A stretch of 64,000 nt of DNA from JAHFUS01 sp035689115 (GTDB lineage Bacteria; Actinomycetota; Acidimicrobiia; Acidimicrobiales; GCA-2861595): NCBI GenBank assembly GCA_035689115.1, contig DASSMA010000029.1, positions 35,316-99,315 of the forward strand, in the 5' to 3' direction. The notes beneath the pieces were generated by a model. The model was not told the origin of the DNA. It saw only the letters and a program-made list of their open reading frames with translations, and did no database searches. Shown here one piece after another: positions 1 through 7,868 of this stretch. Position numbers and translations under genes: made by a program. Each line of letters starts with the position of its first letter. The stretch's first letter is position 1.

Positions 1-349
1 CGACGACCTCGCGCTGGCGGCGGGGGAGGCGGGCGAGGGCGTCGGCCAGGGCCAGGCGGGCCACGACCGCGTCGTCGGCCGGCTCGGCCCGCTCGGCCGG
101 CGCCATCCCCACGAGCCGGCGCCGGCGCCGCAGCTGGTCGAGGGCCACGTTGGTGGTCACGCGGGTCAACCACGCCTCCCGCCACGGCTGGCCGCCCACC
201 CGGCCCCACGAGGCGTGCAGCCGGGCGAGCGCCTCGGCGGCCACGTCCTCGGCGTCGTCCCTGCTGTCGACGACGTGGCGCGCGACCCGGAAGGACAGCG
301 CCCACAGCGCCCGGAAGTCCCGCTCGAAGGCACCGTCGTCGGCTGGCAC
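1..349 (-). CDS. ECF-type RNA polymerase sigma factor (partial, C-terminus off the left edge)
   Basis: The reverse strand encodes the N-terminal part of a sigma-70 family ECF factor, which would redirect RNA polymerase to a small regulon. It opens VPADDGAFERDFRALWALSF, followed by the sigma-2 helix DAEDVAAEALARLH, the -10-recognition stretch WLTRVTTNVALDQLRRRRR, and the start of sigma-4 at LPRRQREVV where the window ends. The GTG at 349 is chosen because it has a GGGG run about 8 bases upstream and sits just before the conserved domain; the frame stays open further upstream. No anti-sigma gene is visible; it could lie beyond the edge. The gene is divergent from the secreted repeat protein at 464. 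Confidence 0.85.
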   Translation of the reverse strand, partial: MPADDGAFERDFRALWALSFRVARHVVDSRDDAEDVAAEALARLHASWGRVGGQPWREAWLTRVTTNVALDQLRRRRRLVGMAPAERAEPADDAVVARLALADALARLPRRQREVV

Positions 350-463
350 GGCGTCCCCAGTGTGGCCGATCGGCGGCGTCGAATTCGTCCCACGCCCTGT
401 CAACCCCGCAGCGCCGCCGAACGTTGACAGGGCGGACACATCTCCAGAGAAGGGGGCGGGCCG

Positions 464-2173
464 ATGACCGGATCCCATGGGTGGAGGCGGGCGGGCGTGC
501 TGGTGGGGTGCCTCGCCCTGGCCGGGCCGCTGCTGGTGGCCGGTGGCGGCCGGGCGGCCGGCGCCCAGGCTTCGCGGCCGATCGTGTTCTCCAGCGGAGG
601 CAACATCGAGGTGATGAACCCCGACGGGTCCGGCCGGCGGGTCGTGGCGGTCCCGGCAAACTCTCCTATGGAGCGTTATCTCACCCCGGACCTGTCGCCA
701 GACGGTACGACCATCCTCTTCTCGTCGTGCACGTACCTGGGGCGAACCACGTGCGGGGCGATGCAGGTCCAGACCGACGGGTCGGGGAAGCGGTCCATAC
801 CAGCGGACGCCACCGTGTTCGGCACCGGCGCCCGCTGGTCGCCCGACGGGCGGCGGATCGCCTGGTCGGCAAGGCGACTCTGGAAGTCGACGTCGGGGCC
901 CGTGCCGTACTACTCCGCGCTGACCGTCCTGGTAGCCAACGCCGACGGTACAGGCGAGCGGGAGATCACCCGGGGCTTCGACCCGGTCTGGATGGGGGAC
1001 GGCCACACCCTGCTCTACCCGGCCGGGACGGGAGGGCTCGAGGGCGACGATCCTCTCCACACGGCCCCGTTCACGGTCGACGTGGACTCGACTGCCCCGC
1101 CGCACCGGTTCGGTCCCGACGGCCGCGGTATCGGACCCGTATCCCCCGACGGCGGCCGGATCGCCGTCACATACCCGGATCACCTCGCCCTGATGAACTC
1201 CGATGCGTCGGGCTACCGCGATGTCCTCCACGCCGCGCCGGGCCGCGTCCTTGGGGCCGCCACCTGGTCGCCCGACAGCCGGCACCTCGCCTACACCGAC
1301 GGTCCGGACGGCGACGCGAGCAAGAGCACGCTCCACATCCTCGACCTCGCCGACGCCACCAGCACCACCCTTCCGGGCGACGACGTGGGCAGCCCGTCGT
1401 GGGCGTCGCCCGACGGCGCCACCACCTGCGGCCGGGGCTACTGGCTGGCCGGCTCCGACGGCGGGGTGTTCACCTTCGGCGACGCCCGGTACTTCGGCTC
1501 CACCGGCAACCTCCGGCTGAACAGGCCCATCGTCGCCATGGCGGCCACGCCCACACGGGCCGGCTACTGGCTTGTCGCCTCCGACGGGGGTGTCTTCACC
1601 TTCGGCGACGCCGGCTTCCTCGGCTCCACCGGCGCCATGCACCTCAACCAGCCGATCGTGGCCATGGCCCCGACACCGTCCGGCCGCGGCTACTGGCTGG
1701 TCGCCTCGGACGGGGGAGTCTTCAGCTTCGGCGACGCCCGGTTCTTCGGGTCCACCGGGTCGATCAGGCTGAACAAGCCGATCGTGGCGGCGGCGCCGAC
1801 CCCCTCGGGCGCCGGCTACTGGCTGATCGCCTCCGACGGCGGCGTCTTCAGCTTCGGCGACGCCGGCTTCCTCGGGTCCACCGGGGGCATCGTGCTGAAC
1901 AAGCCGATCGTGGCGGCCGCCGCCACCGCGTCGGGTCGGGGCTACCGGCTCGTCGCCTCAGACGGCGGGGTGTTCGCCTTCGGTGACGCCGCCGACATCG
2001 GCAGCGCCGCCTCGCCCGGCCTCCCGCGGCCCGTCGTCGGGGCGGCGTCGGCCGGAGCCGGCATGGTGCTGGTGGCGGGCGACGGCAGCGTGGTCCCCCT
2101 CGGCGACGCCTCGTTCTGCGGCTCCCTGGACCAGAAGGCGCTCAACGCGCCGATCGTGGCCGGAGCCCGCTGA
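464..2173 (+). CDS. Secreted TolB/PD40-like propeller protein with C-terminal 42-residue repeats
   Basis: A 569-residue exported protein. Residues 1-35 form a signal peptide (RRAGVLVGCLALAGPLLVA, then an Ala-rich cleavage region). Residues 40-320 hold WD40/TolB-type blades with recurring NPDGSG, SPDGTTILF, SPDGRRIAW and SPDSRHLAY motifs. From about residue 325 there are five clear and one decayed 42-residue repeats of the GYWLVASDGGVFTFGDA type. The ATG at 464 is preceded by a strong GGGGGCGGG ribosome site. The repeat type is familiar from secreted proteins of Acidimicrobiia; its role is unknown, and adhesion or carbohydrate binding is only a guess. It stops 7 bp before the convergent pilB stop. 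Confidence 0.8.
   Translation: MTGSHGWRRAGVLVGCLALAGPLLVAGGGRAAGAQASRPIVFSSGGNIEVMNPDGSGRRVVAVPANSPMERYLTPDLSPDGTTILFSSCTYLGRTTCGAMQVQTDGSGKRSIPADATVFGTGARWSPDGRRIAWSARRLWKSTSGPVPYYSALTVLVANADGTGEREITRGFDPVWMGDGHTLLYPAGTGGLEGDDPLHTAPFTVDVDSTAPPHRFGPDGRGIGPVSPDGGRIAVTYPDHLALMNSDASGYRDVLHAAPGRVLGAATWSPDSRHLAYTDGPDGDASKSTLHILDLADATSTTLPGDDVGSPSWASPDGATTCGRGYWLAGSDGGVFTFGDARYFGSTGNLRLNRPIVAMAATPTRAGYWLVASDGGVFTFGDAGFLGSTGAMHLNQPIVAMAPTPSGRGYWLVASDGGVFSFGDARFFGSTGSIRLNKPIVAAAPTPSGAGYWLIASDGGVFSFGDAGFLGSTGGIVLNKPIVAAAATASGRGYRLVASDGGVFAFGDAADIGSAASPGLPRPVVGAASAGAGMVLVAGDGSVVPLGDASFCGSLDQKALNAPIVAGAR
1436..2170 (+). repeat. Tandem 126-bp (42-codon) in-frame repeats
   Basis: Units begin with a GGC-TAC-TGG or GGC-TAC-CGG codon set at 1436, 1562, 1688, 1814 and 1940, spaced exactly 126 bp. 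A sixth, diverged unit runs from about 2066 to the stop. Each encodes aromatic start, SDGGVF, FGDA, GSTG, LN-PIVA and TP. Exact spacing with only scattered third-base differences suggests fairly recent unit duplication. Confidence 0.9.
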
Positions 2174-2179
2174 GCCGTC

Positions 2180-3883
2180 CTACTGGACGACGCGGAGGAG
2201 CTCCTCGAAGGTGGTGAGCCCCTGGCCCACCTTGATGAGCCCGTCGCGGCGCATGGTGGTCATTCCCGACTCGACCGCCCACTCGGCCACCTCCTCGGTG
2301 GGGGAGCGGGTCAGCACCAGGTGGGCGATGTCCTCGGTGAAGGGCATCACCTCGTGGACGGCGAAGCGGCCGTAGTACCCCGACTTGGAGCACCGGGCGC
2401 AGCCCACCGCCCGGTGGAACCGGGGCTGGCCCACCGCCGCCGCCAGGGCGTCGTCCCACCCGGCGGCGATCAGCTCGTCGGCCTTGGGGTGGTAGGGCTC
2501 CGTGCACTTCTCGCACAGCCGGCGCACCAGCCGCTGGGCCAGCACGCCGCTGAGGGACGAGGTCACGAGGAAGGGCTCGACACCCATGTCGACCAGGCGG
2601 GCGGGCGTGGACGCGGCGTCGTTGGTGTGGAGCGTGGACAGGACGAGGTGGCCGGTGAGGGCGGCCTCCACGGCGATCCCGGCCGTCTCCCGGTCGCGGA
2701 TCTCGCCCACCAGCACCACGTCGGGGTCGGCCCGCATGACCGACCGCAGGGCGTTGGCGAAGGTGAGGCCGGCCTTGCGGTTGAGCTGAATCTGCTTGAT
2801 GCCGGCCACCTGGTACTCGACCGGGTCCTCGACCGTCACGATGTTGCGGTTCGGCGAGTTCAGCTCACCGAGGGCGGCGTAGAGGCTGGTCGACTTGCCG
2901 GAGCCGGTCGGGCCCGTCACCAGCACCGCGCCCCACGGGCGGCGGTAGCACGACCGGAAGCGCTCCCTGGTGTCGGGGAGGAACCCGAGGTCGTCGATCT
3001 GGCGCATGCCCTTGGAGCGGTCGAGGATGCGCATCACCAGCGACTCGCCCTGGGTGGTGGGCAGCGTCACCAGGCGGACGTCGGCCGTGCCGCTCGGGAG
3101 CACCATCGTCATGCGGCCGTCCTGGGGAAGCCGCCGCTCGGCGATGTTCATGTCGCCCATGATCTTGAGGCGGCTGACGACGGTCGAGCGGATGGACTGC
3201 GGCACCGCCATCACGTCGTGGAGCACGCCGTCCACGCGGAAGCGGATGCGCAGGTCGCGCTCGCCCGGCTCCAGGTGCACGTCGGAGGCCCGCTCGGCGA
3301 CGGCGCGGGCCAGCACGTCGTTGACGAACTGCACGACCGGCCCGTCGACCGTCTCCGCCGTCGCCGGGTCGAGCTCCTCCTCCTCGCTGGTGTCGGCCAG
3401 CCGCAGGCTGTCCTCGGCGTTGGCTCTCCACGTCCGGTCGATGGCCCGGGCCAGGTGGTCGGGATCGGCCATCACCACCTTGAGGGACGCACCGGTCATG
3501 CTGCGCACGTCGTCGAGGGCGAACACGTCGGCGGGGTTGGCCATGGCCACCACCAGCCGCTTGCCGTCCCAGCCGATGGGCAGGGCCTGGTGCCGGCGGG
3601 CGAAGGACTCCCGCAGCAGCCGGCCGGCGGTGAAGTCGGGGACCTGCTCCTCGAGGTCCACCGCCTCCACGCCCAGGCTGGCGGCCAGCACGCCGAGCAA
3701 CTGGCCCTCGGTCAGCACGCCGGCCGCCACCAGCAACCGCCCCAGTCGTTCGCCCGTGCGCCGCTGCTCGGCCAGAGCCGCGTCGAGCTGCGGCCGGGTG
3801 ACCAGCCCGTCCTTGAGGAGCAGCTCACCGAGCCGCAGACGGACGCGCTTGCTGCCGTTCAGGTCCACCCGGGTCAAGGCCAC
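2180..3883 (-). CDS. pilB: PilB/GspE-type secretion ATPase
   Basis: A 567-residue hexameric ATPase of the type II secretion/type IV pilus family that powers pilin polymerisation at the inner face of the membrane. The N-terminal MshEN-like domain (GELLLKDGLVTRPQLDAAL) is followed by the ATPase core: Walker A GPTGSGKST with Lys330, an Asp box, Walker B DPDVVLVGEIRD, and a His box LSTLHTND. A four-cysteine zinc site (LCEKC and CARC) near the C-terminus is typical of PilB/GspE. The GTG at 3883 is preferred; the frame continues upstream into the divergent gene, where no conserved sequence is seen. No pilC, pilT or pilin gene is in the window, so it is either an isolated copy or its partners lie elsewhere. 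Confidence 0.9.
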   Translation of the reverse strand: MALTRVDLNGSKRVRLRLGELLLKDGLVTRPQLDAALAEQRRTGERLGRLLVAAGVLTEGQLLGVLAASLGVEAVDLEEQVPDFTAGRLLRESFARRHQALPIGWDGKRLVVAMANPADVFALDDVRSMTGASLKVVMADPDHLARAIDRTWRANAEDSLRLADTSEEEELDPATAETVDGPVVQFVNDVLARAVAERASDVHLEPGERDLRIRFRVDGVLHDVMAVPQSIRSTVVSRLKIMGDMNIAERRLPQDGRMTMVLPSGTADVRLVTLPTTQGESLVMRILDRSKGMRQIDDLGFLPDTRERFRSCYRRPWGAVLVTGPTGSGKSTSLYAALGELNSPNRNIVTVEDPVEYQVAGIKQIQLNRKAGLTFANALRSVMRADPDVVLVGEIRDRETAGIAVEAALTGHLVLSTLHTNDAASTPARLVDMGVEPFLVTSSLSGVLAQRLVRRLCEKCTEPYHPKADELIAAGWDDALAAAVGQPRFHRAVGCARCSKSGYYGRFAVHEVMPFTEDIAHLVLTRSPTEEVAEWAVESGMTTMRRDGLIKVGQGLTTFEELLRVVQ

Positions 3884-3953
3884 GCCGTCTTCTTTCGACC
3901 GCTTTGGCGGCGGACCTGAGCGGTGGGGCGGCCGGGATGCAAGGCTGTCACCC

Positions 3954-4364
3954 ATGGACCTTGCCGACGCCAGGGCGTTCCTCGGGAACCACCACCGGGC
4001 GGTGCTCGTCACCAGGCGGGGCGACGGCCGTCCGCAGCTGTCGCCGATCGTGTGCTGCCTCGCCGGCGACGGCCGGATCCTGATCAGCACCCAGGAGCGG
4101 GCGGCCAAGGCGAGAAACGCGCGCCGGGACCCACAGGTGTCGCTCTGCGTGCTCAGCGACGGGTTCCACGGCGACTGGATCCAGGTCGACGGCACGGCCG
4201 AGATCGTCCCCCTCCCCGAGGCGATGGAGCTGCTGGTGGCCTACTACAGGAGCATCTCCGGCGAGCATCCCGATTGGGACGAGTACCGGGCCGCCATGGT
4301 CGAGCAGCGGCGGGTGGTGCTGCGGGTCACGATCGAGCGGGCCGGGCCCGATCGCCACGGATGA
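3954..4364 (+). CDS. PPOX-class (probably F420-dependent) oxidoreductase
   Basis: A 136-residue split-barrel flavin/deazaflavin protein. The fold shows in AVLVTRRGDGRPQLSPIVC, then GRILISTQERAAKARNARRD, then DGTAEIV and a C-terminal strand RRVVLRVTIERA. This matches the TIGR03618-like group of F420-dependent PPOX enzymes common in actinobacteria, and an FO synthase gene in the same window shows that F420 can be made. The substrate is unknown. ATG at 3954; the 70 bp to the divergent pilB start must hold both promoters. It could instead bind FMN, because the sequence alone does not fix the cofactor. Confidence 0.75.
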   Translation: MDLADARAFLGNHHRAVLVTRRGDGRPQLSPIVCCLAGDGRILISTQERAAKARNARRDPQVSLCVLSDGFHGDWIQVDGTAEIVPLPEAMELLVAYYRSISGEHPDWDEYRAAMVEQRRVVLRVTIERAGPDRHG

Positions 4365-4394
4365 GCGGAGCCGCGACGGGGTACAGGGGGATCC

Positions 4395-5738
4395 GTGGGA
4401 GCTGAGGCGCCGTCGGCGGCACGGACGCTCGCAGCGCGCTACCGGGTAGGAGCCCTCCTCGGCCGGGGAGGCATGGCCGAGGTCTACGACGCCTTCGACG
4501 AGCGCCTGCACCGCCAGGTGGCGGTGAAGGTCCTGCGCCCCGAGATGGCCGCCGACCCGGCCATCCGTGCCCGGTTCGAGGTCGAGGCCCGGGCCGCCGC
4601 GTCCCTGTCCCACCCCAACGTGGTGGCGGTGTACGACACGGGGGAGGACGCCGGCACCCCGTTCATCGTCATGGAGCGCCTCCCCGGCGAGACGCTGGCC
4701 GACCGGATGGCGGCCGGGCCGGTGGACGAGGCGTGGCTGGGCCGTGTGGCAGGCGACGTGCTCGGAGCCCTCGGCGCCGCCCACCGGGCAGGGATCGTGC
4801 ACCGCGACGTGAAGCCCGGCAACATCCTCCTGGGGGCCGACGGCTGCGCCAAGGTGGCCGACTTCGGCATCGCCAAGAGCATCGAGCAGGCGGGCGACAT
4901 CACCGGCACCGGACTCCTGGTGGGCACCCCCGCCTACCTCGCCCCCGAGCGGATCGACGGTCAGCCGGCCACGCCGGCCTCCGACCTCTACGCCGTCGGC
5001 GTGGTCCTGTACGAGGCCCTGGCCGGCGTCAAGCCGTTCACCGGCGACTCGCCGACGGCGGTCGCCGAGGCGGTCCTCGACGGACGCCACCGGCCGCTGA
5101 CGGAGGTTCGGCCGGGCGTCGACGAGGCGCTGGCCGGCGCCGTCGAGTGGGCCATGTCCCGGGACCCCGCCCTCCGGCCCCGCTCGGCCGCCGACCTGGC
5201 CCGGTCCCTGCGCGGCCGCGCTCCGGCTCCCACCAGGGACCACACGGCCGTGCTGGCCGTCCCGCCCGTCCGCACCGGTGGTGGCCGGGGGCGGGTGCTG
5301 CTGCTCGCCGGCGCCGCCCTGCTGCTCCTCCTCCTCGTCGTCGGGCTGGCGTTGGGCGGGCGCGACCAGGGCGTCGACGCCAGCCGAGGCTCGCTCGCCG
5401 GCCAGATCGACGCGCTGGCCGTGCGGGTGCGGGTGGGCGACGGCCCGGAGGGCCCGGAGGCGGCCGATCGGCTGGGCGCCGTGGCGGCCGCGGTGCGGGC
5501 CGGCGGCGGGGCCGACGAGGCCAACGCCCTGCTCGCCGACGCCGCCACCTGGGCCCAGGAGGGCACGCTCTCCACGCCGGCCGTCTCGGCCATGGCTGGC
5601 GTGCTCGGCAGCATTCCCGGCGTGGACCCCAGCCTGGCCACGTCCACCACGACCACGACGACGGTGGTCGTGGACCAGCCGAAGGAAGGCGACGGGGGGC
5701 ACAAGGGCAGGAAGCGGGGCAAGGGGCAGGACGACTGA
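4395..5738 (+). CDS. Membrane-anchored PknB-like Ser/Thr protein kinase
   Basis: A 447-residue receptor-type kinase. The cytoplasmic kinase domain (about 15-275) has the Gly loop LLGRGGMAEVYDAF, catalytic Lys45, the HRDVKPGN loop (His136, Asp138), DFG at 156-158 and the APE-like motif LAPE. A single membrane helix (VLLLAGAALLLLLLVVGLAL) at about 300-320 is followed by an outside domain of about 120 residues without PASTA repeats, and then a poly-Thr, Lys-rich tail. The GTG at 4395 has AGGGGG 6 bases upstream. The extracellular sensor is short and unrecognised, so the stimulus cannot be inferred. No phosphatase gene is adjacent. Confidence 0.92.
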   Translation: MGAEAPSAARTLAARYRVGALLGRGGMAEVYDAFDERLHRQVAVKVLRPEMAADPAIRARFEVEARAAASLSHPNVVAVYDTGEDAGTPFIVMERLPGETLADRMAAGPVDEAWLGRVAGDVLGALGAAHRAGIVHRDVKPGNILLGADGCAKVADFGIAKSIEQAGDITGTGLLVGTPAYLAPERIDGQPATPASDLYAVGVVLYEALAGVKPFTGDSPTAVAEAVLDGRHRPLTEVRPGVDEALAGAVEWAMSRDPALRPRSAADLARSLRGRAPAPTRDHTAVLAVPPVRTGGGRGRVLLLAGAALLLLLLVVGLALGGRDQGVDASRGSLAGQIDALAVRVRVGDGPEGPEAADRLGAVAAAVRAGGGADEANALLADAATWAQEGTLSTPAVSAMAGVLGSIPGVDPSLATSTTTTTTVVVDQPKEGDGGHKGRKRGKGQDD

Positions 5739-5776
5739 CCGATCACGAACGGCAGGGCCCGCCACCGCTCGGTCCG

Positions 5777-6781
5777 GTGGAGGCCCTGGAGCGCATCGCC
5801 GAGCTGCTGGAGCGGATGCGGGAGCCCACCTTCCGGGTTCGGGCCTTCCGCACGGCGGCCGCGTCGGTGAAGGCGCTCAGCGGCGAGGAGCTGGCCGAGC
5901 TGGTGCGCACCGGGCGGCTCCAGTCCCTGGCCGGCGTGGGGGAGAAGACCGAGCGGGTGGTGCTCCAGGCCCTGGCCGGCGAGCGCCCGTCCTACCTCGT
6001 GCGCCTCGAGGGTGACCTGCCCGAGCTGGGCAGCGGCCCGGCGGCCGACTTCCGGGCCCGCCTGCGAGGCGACTGCCACACCCACTCCGACTGGTCCGAC
6101 GGGGGCAGCCCGATCGACGAGATGGCCCGGGCCGCCCGCGACCTCGGCCACGAGTACGTGGTGCTCAGCGACCACTCGCCCCGGCTCACCGTGGCCAACG
6201 GCCTGTCGCCCGAGCGCCTGCGTCGCCAGCTCGACGTGGTGGCCGCGCTGAACGAGACGATGGCGCCGTTCCGCATCCTCACCGGGATCGAGGTCGACAT
6301 CCTGGAGGACGGGGCGCTCGACCAGGAGCCCGAGCTGCTGGCCCGCCTCGACGTGGTGGTGGGCAGCGTCCACTCCAAGCTCCGGATGGAGGAGCAGCCG
6401 ATGACCGCCCGGATGGTCCGGGCCCTGGCCGACCCCAACCTCGACATCCTCGGGCACTGCACCGGGCGCATGGTGGTGGGGCGGGGCCGGCCGGAGTCGA
6501 CCTTCGACGCCGCCGCCGTCTTCGCCGCCGCCGTCGAGCACGACAAGGCGGTGGAGATCAACTGCCGGCCCGAGCGCCTCGACCCGCCCCGCCGGCTGCT
6601 GCGCCAGGCGGTGGAGGCGGGCTGCCGGTTCGCCGTCGACACCGACGCCCACGCGCCCGGCCAGCTGCACTGGCAGCCCTACGGGTGCGAGCGGGCGGTG
6701 GCGTGCGGCGTCGACCCGGCCCGGGTGGTGAACACCGCCCCAGCCGGCGACCTGGTGGCCTGGGCGGCCTCCCACGGCTGA
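5777..6781 (+). CDS. PHP-domain phosphoesterase with N-terminal helix-hairpin-helix (PolX C-terminal-like)
   Basis: A protein of about 334 residues resembling the HhH plus PHP part of bacterial PolX, without the polymerase palm. The N-terminus (VEALERIAELLERMREPTF, then LAGVGEKTERVVLQAL) is DNA-binding HhH-like. The PHP metal-site motifs are DCHTHSDWSDGG, LSDHSPRL, GIEVDIL, GSVHS, LGHCTGR and VDTDAHA. Likely a metal-dependent phosphoesterase or nuclease. The start is uncertain: GTG at 5777 is the first standard codon in frame, but an in-frame CTG at 5735, overlapping the kinase stop as CTGA with AAGGGGCAGG upstream, would give a longer N-terminus of the kind usual in homologues. Confidence 0.8.
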   Translation: MEALERIAELLERMREPTFRVRAFRTAAASVKALSGEELAELVRTGRLQSLAGVGEKTERVVLQALAGERPSYLVRLEGDLPELGSGPAADFRARLRGDCHTHSDWSDGGSPIDEMARAARDLGHEYVVLSDHSPRLTVANGLSPERLRRQLDVVAALNETMAPFRILTGIEVDILEDGALDQEPELLARLDVVVGSVHSKLRMEEQPMTARMVRALADPNLDILGHCTGRMVVGRGRPESTFDAAAVFAAAVEHDKAVEINCRPERLDPPRRLLRQAVEAGCRFAVDTDAHAPGQLHWQPYGCERAVACGVDPARVVNTAPAGDLVAWAASHG

Positions 6782-6824
6782 GCCGGCGCGTCGATCCCGG
6801 CGCTCTGGGTACAGTCGCTCTGGG

Positions 6825-7043
6825 ATGGACCTCTCGACGATTGCCCGATTCCTCCTGGTCACCGCCCTCGTCCTGGCCATCACGGGGGCGGTGCTGCTGG
6901 GCGCCGCCGCCCTGGGCCTCGGCCACCTGCCCGGCGATCTCGCCTTCGGCAAGGGGAACGTGAAGGTCTACATCCCTCTTGCCACCAGCATCATCCTCTC
7001 CGTCGTCGCCTCCATCGTCCTCAACTTCCTACTCCGCCGGTGA
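6825..7043 (+). CDS. DUF2905 small membrane protein
   Basis: A 72-residue protein with two membrane helices (FLLVTALVLAITGAVLLGAA and PLATSIILSVVASIVLNFLL) separated by the family signature LPGDLAFGKGNVKVYIPLAT. This is the DUF2905 pattern; no molecular function is established for the family. ATG at 6825 has no strong ribosome site. The last codons overlap the GTG of the next gene by 4 bp, so the two are translationally coupled. Confidence 0.85.
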   Translation: MDLSTIARFLLVTALVLAITGAVLLGAAALGLGHLPGDLAFGKGNVKVYIPLATSIILSVVASIVLNFLLRR

Positions 7044-7825
7044 GCGTCGCCACCGAGCGGTTCGCCGAGCTGGTCGCCGGTCCCGAGGAGGACCTGCCGC
7101 TCGACGAGGCGGCGCTGCTGATCGCCGCCCACGCCTACCCGGACCTCGACGTCGCCGCCCAGCTGGCCCGCCTCGACGACCTGGCCGCCGGGTGCGCGCC
7201 GGCGACCGTCGACGGCCTGCGCCGGCACCTGTTCGACGAGCTCGGCTTCGCCGGCAACGGCCGTCGCTACGGCGACCCCCGCAACTCCTTCCTCAACGAC
7301 GTGCTCGACCGCCGCGTCGGCATCCCCATCTCCCTGTCGGTGCTGACGCTGGAGGTCGGCCGCCGCCTCGGCGTCGACCTCGAGGGCGTGGGCATGCCGG
7401 GCCACTTCCTCGTCCGCCACGTCCCCGACGGGCGCCTGATCGACCCCTTCAACGGCGGCCGGGTGCTCGGCGTGCAGGACTGCGCCCGCCTCTACCGGGC
7501 GGTGCACGGGGCCGACGCCACCTTCGGCCCCCACCTGCTGGCCCCCGTCGGGCCCCGCACCGTGCTGGTGCGCATGCTGGCCAACCTGCGGCAGCTGTTC
7601 CTGGCCGCCGGCGACGCCCGCCGGGCCGGCTGGGCCTACGAGCTGCGGGCCGCCGTCCCGCCCGGCACGCCGGCCGACCGCGCCGACGTGGCCCGCGCCC
7701 TCGCCTCCATCGGCCGCTTCCCCGAGGCCGCCGACGTCCTCGACGAGCTGGCCGAGTGCGTGCCCGACGCCGCCGCCGGCGAGGCCCGGGCCCGCGCCGT
7801 CAGCCTCCGCGCCCTCCTGAACTGA
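7040..7825 (+). CDS. SirB1-like transglutaminase-fold protein with TPR-like tail
   Basis: A 261-residue SirB1/transglutaminase-like protein. The core is visible as LFDELGFAGNGRRYGDPRNS, then RRVGIPISLSVLTLEVGRRL, then GVGMPGHFLVRH and LIDPFNGG, followed by an alpha-helical tail with TPR character (GDARRAGWAYELRAAV, then FPEAADVLDEL). The family is widespread but of unknown biochemical role, and members often lack the catalytic Cys. GTG at 7040 overlaps the DUF2905 stop by 4 bp. It ends just before the strong terminator at 7832. Confidence 0.8.
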   Translation: MSVATERFAELVAGPEEDLPLDEAALLIAAHAYPDLDVAAQLARLDDLAAGCAPATVDGLRRHLFDELGFAGNGRRYGDPRNSFLNDVLDRRVGIPISLSVLTLEVGRRLGVDLEGVGMPGHFLVRHVPDGRLIDPFNGGRVLGVQDCARLYRAVHGADATFGPHLLAPVGPRTVLVRMLANLRQLFLAAGDARRAGWAYELRAAVPPGTPADRADVARALASIGRFPEAADVLDELAECVPDAAAGEARARAVSLRALLN

Positions 7826-7831
7826 CGTCCG

Positions 7832-7868
7832 GAGTACATAGGGTGCGGAAACCGCACCCTATGTACTC
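7832..7868. terminator. Bidirectional terminator hairpin between convergent genes
   Basis: A perfect inverted repeat with 17-bp arms (7832-7848 and 7852-7868) around an AAA loop. It starts 6 bp after the SirB1-like stop and contains the TAG stop of the convergent acyl-CoA synthetase (7859-7861). There is no T-tract, as usual in GC-rich actinobacteria. Confidence 0.8.

Noticed and set aside
398..429. Divergent TTGACA boxes as promoters for the sigma factor and the repeat protein
   Set aside because: Neither box has a -10 element at suitable spacing.
424..1986. Long overlapping plus-strand frame (520 codons) across the secreted repeat protein
   Set aside because: Arg/Pro/Gly-rich translation with no domain; it is a GC-driven shadow of the real frame at 464.
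1436..2170. CRISPR-like array
   Set aside because: The 126-bp units are coding, adjacent without spacers, and keep frame.
2321..3919. 532-codon plus-strand frame opposite pilB
   Set aside because: His/Gly/Val-rich antisense shadow; the minus strand has all PilB motifs.
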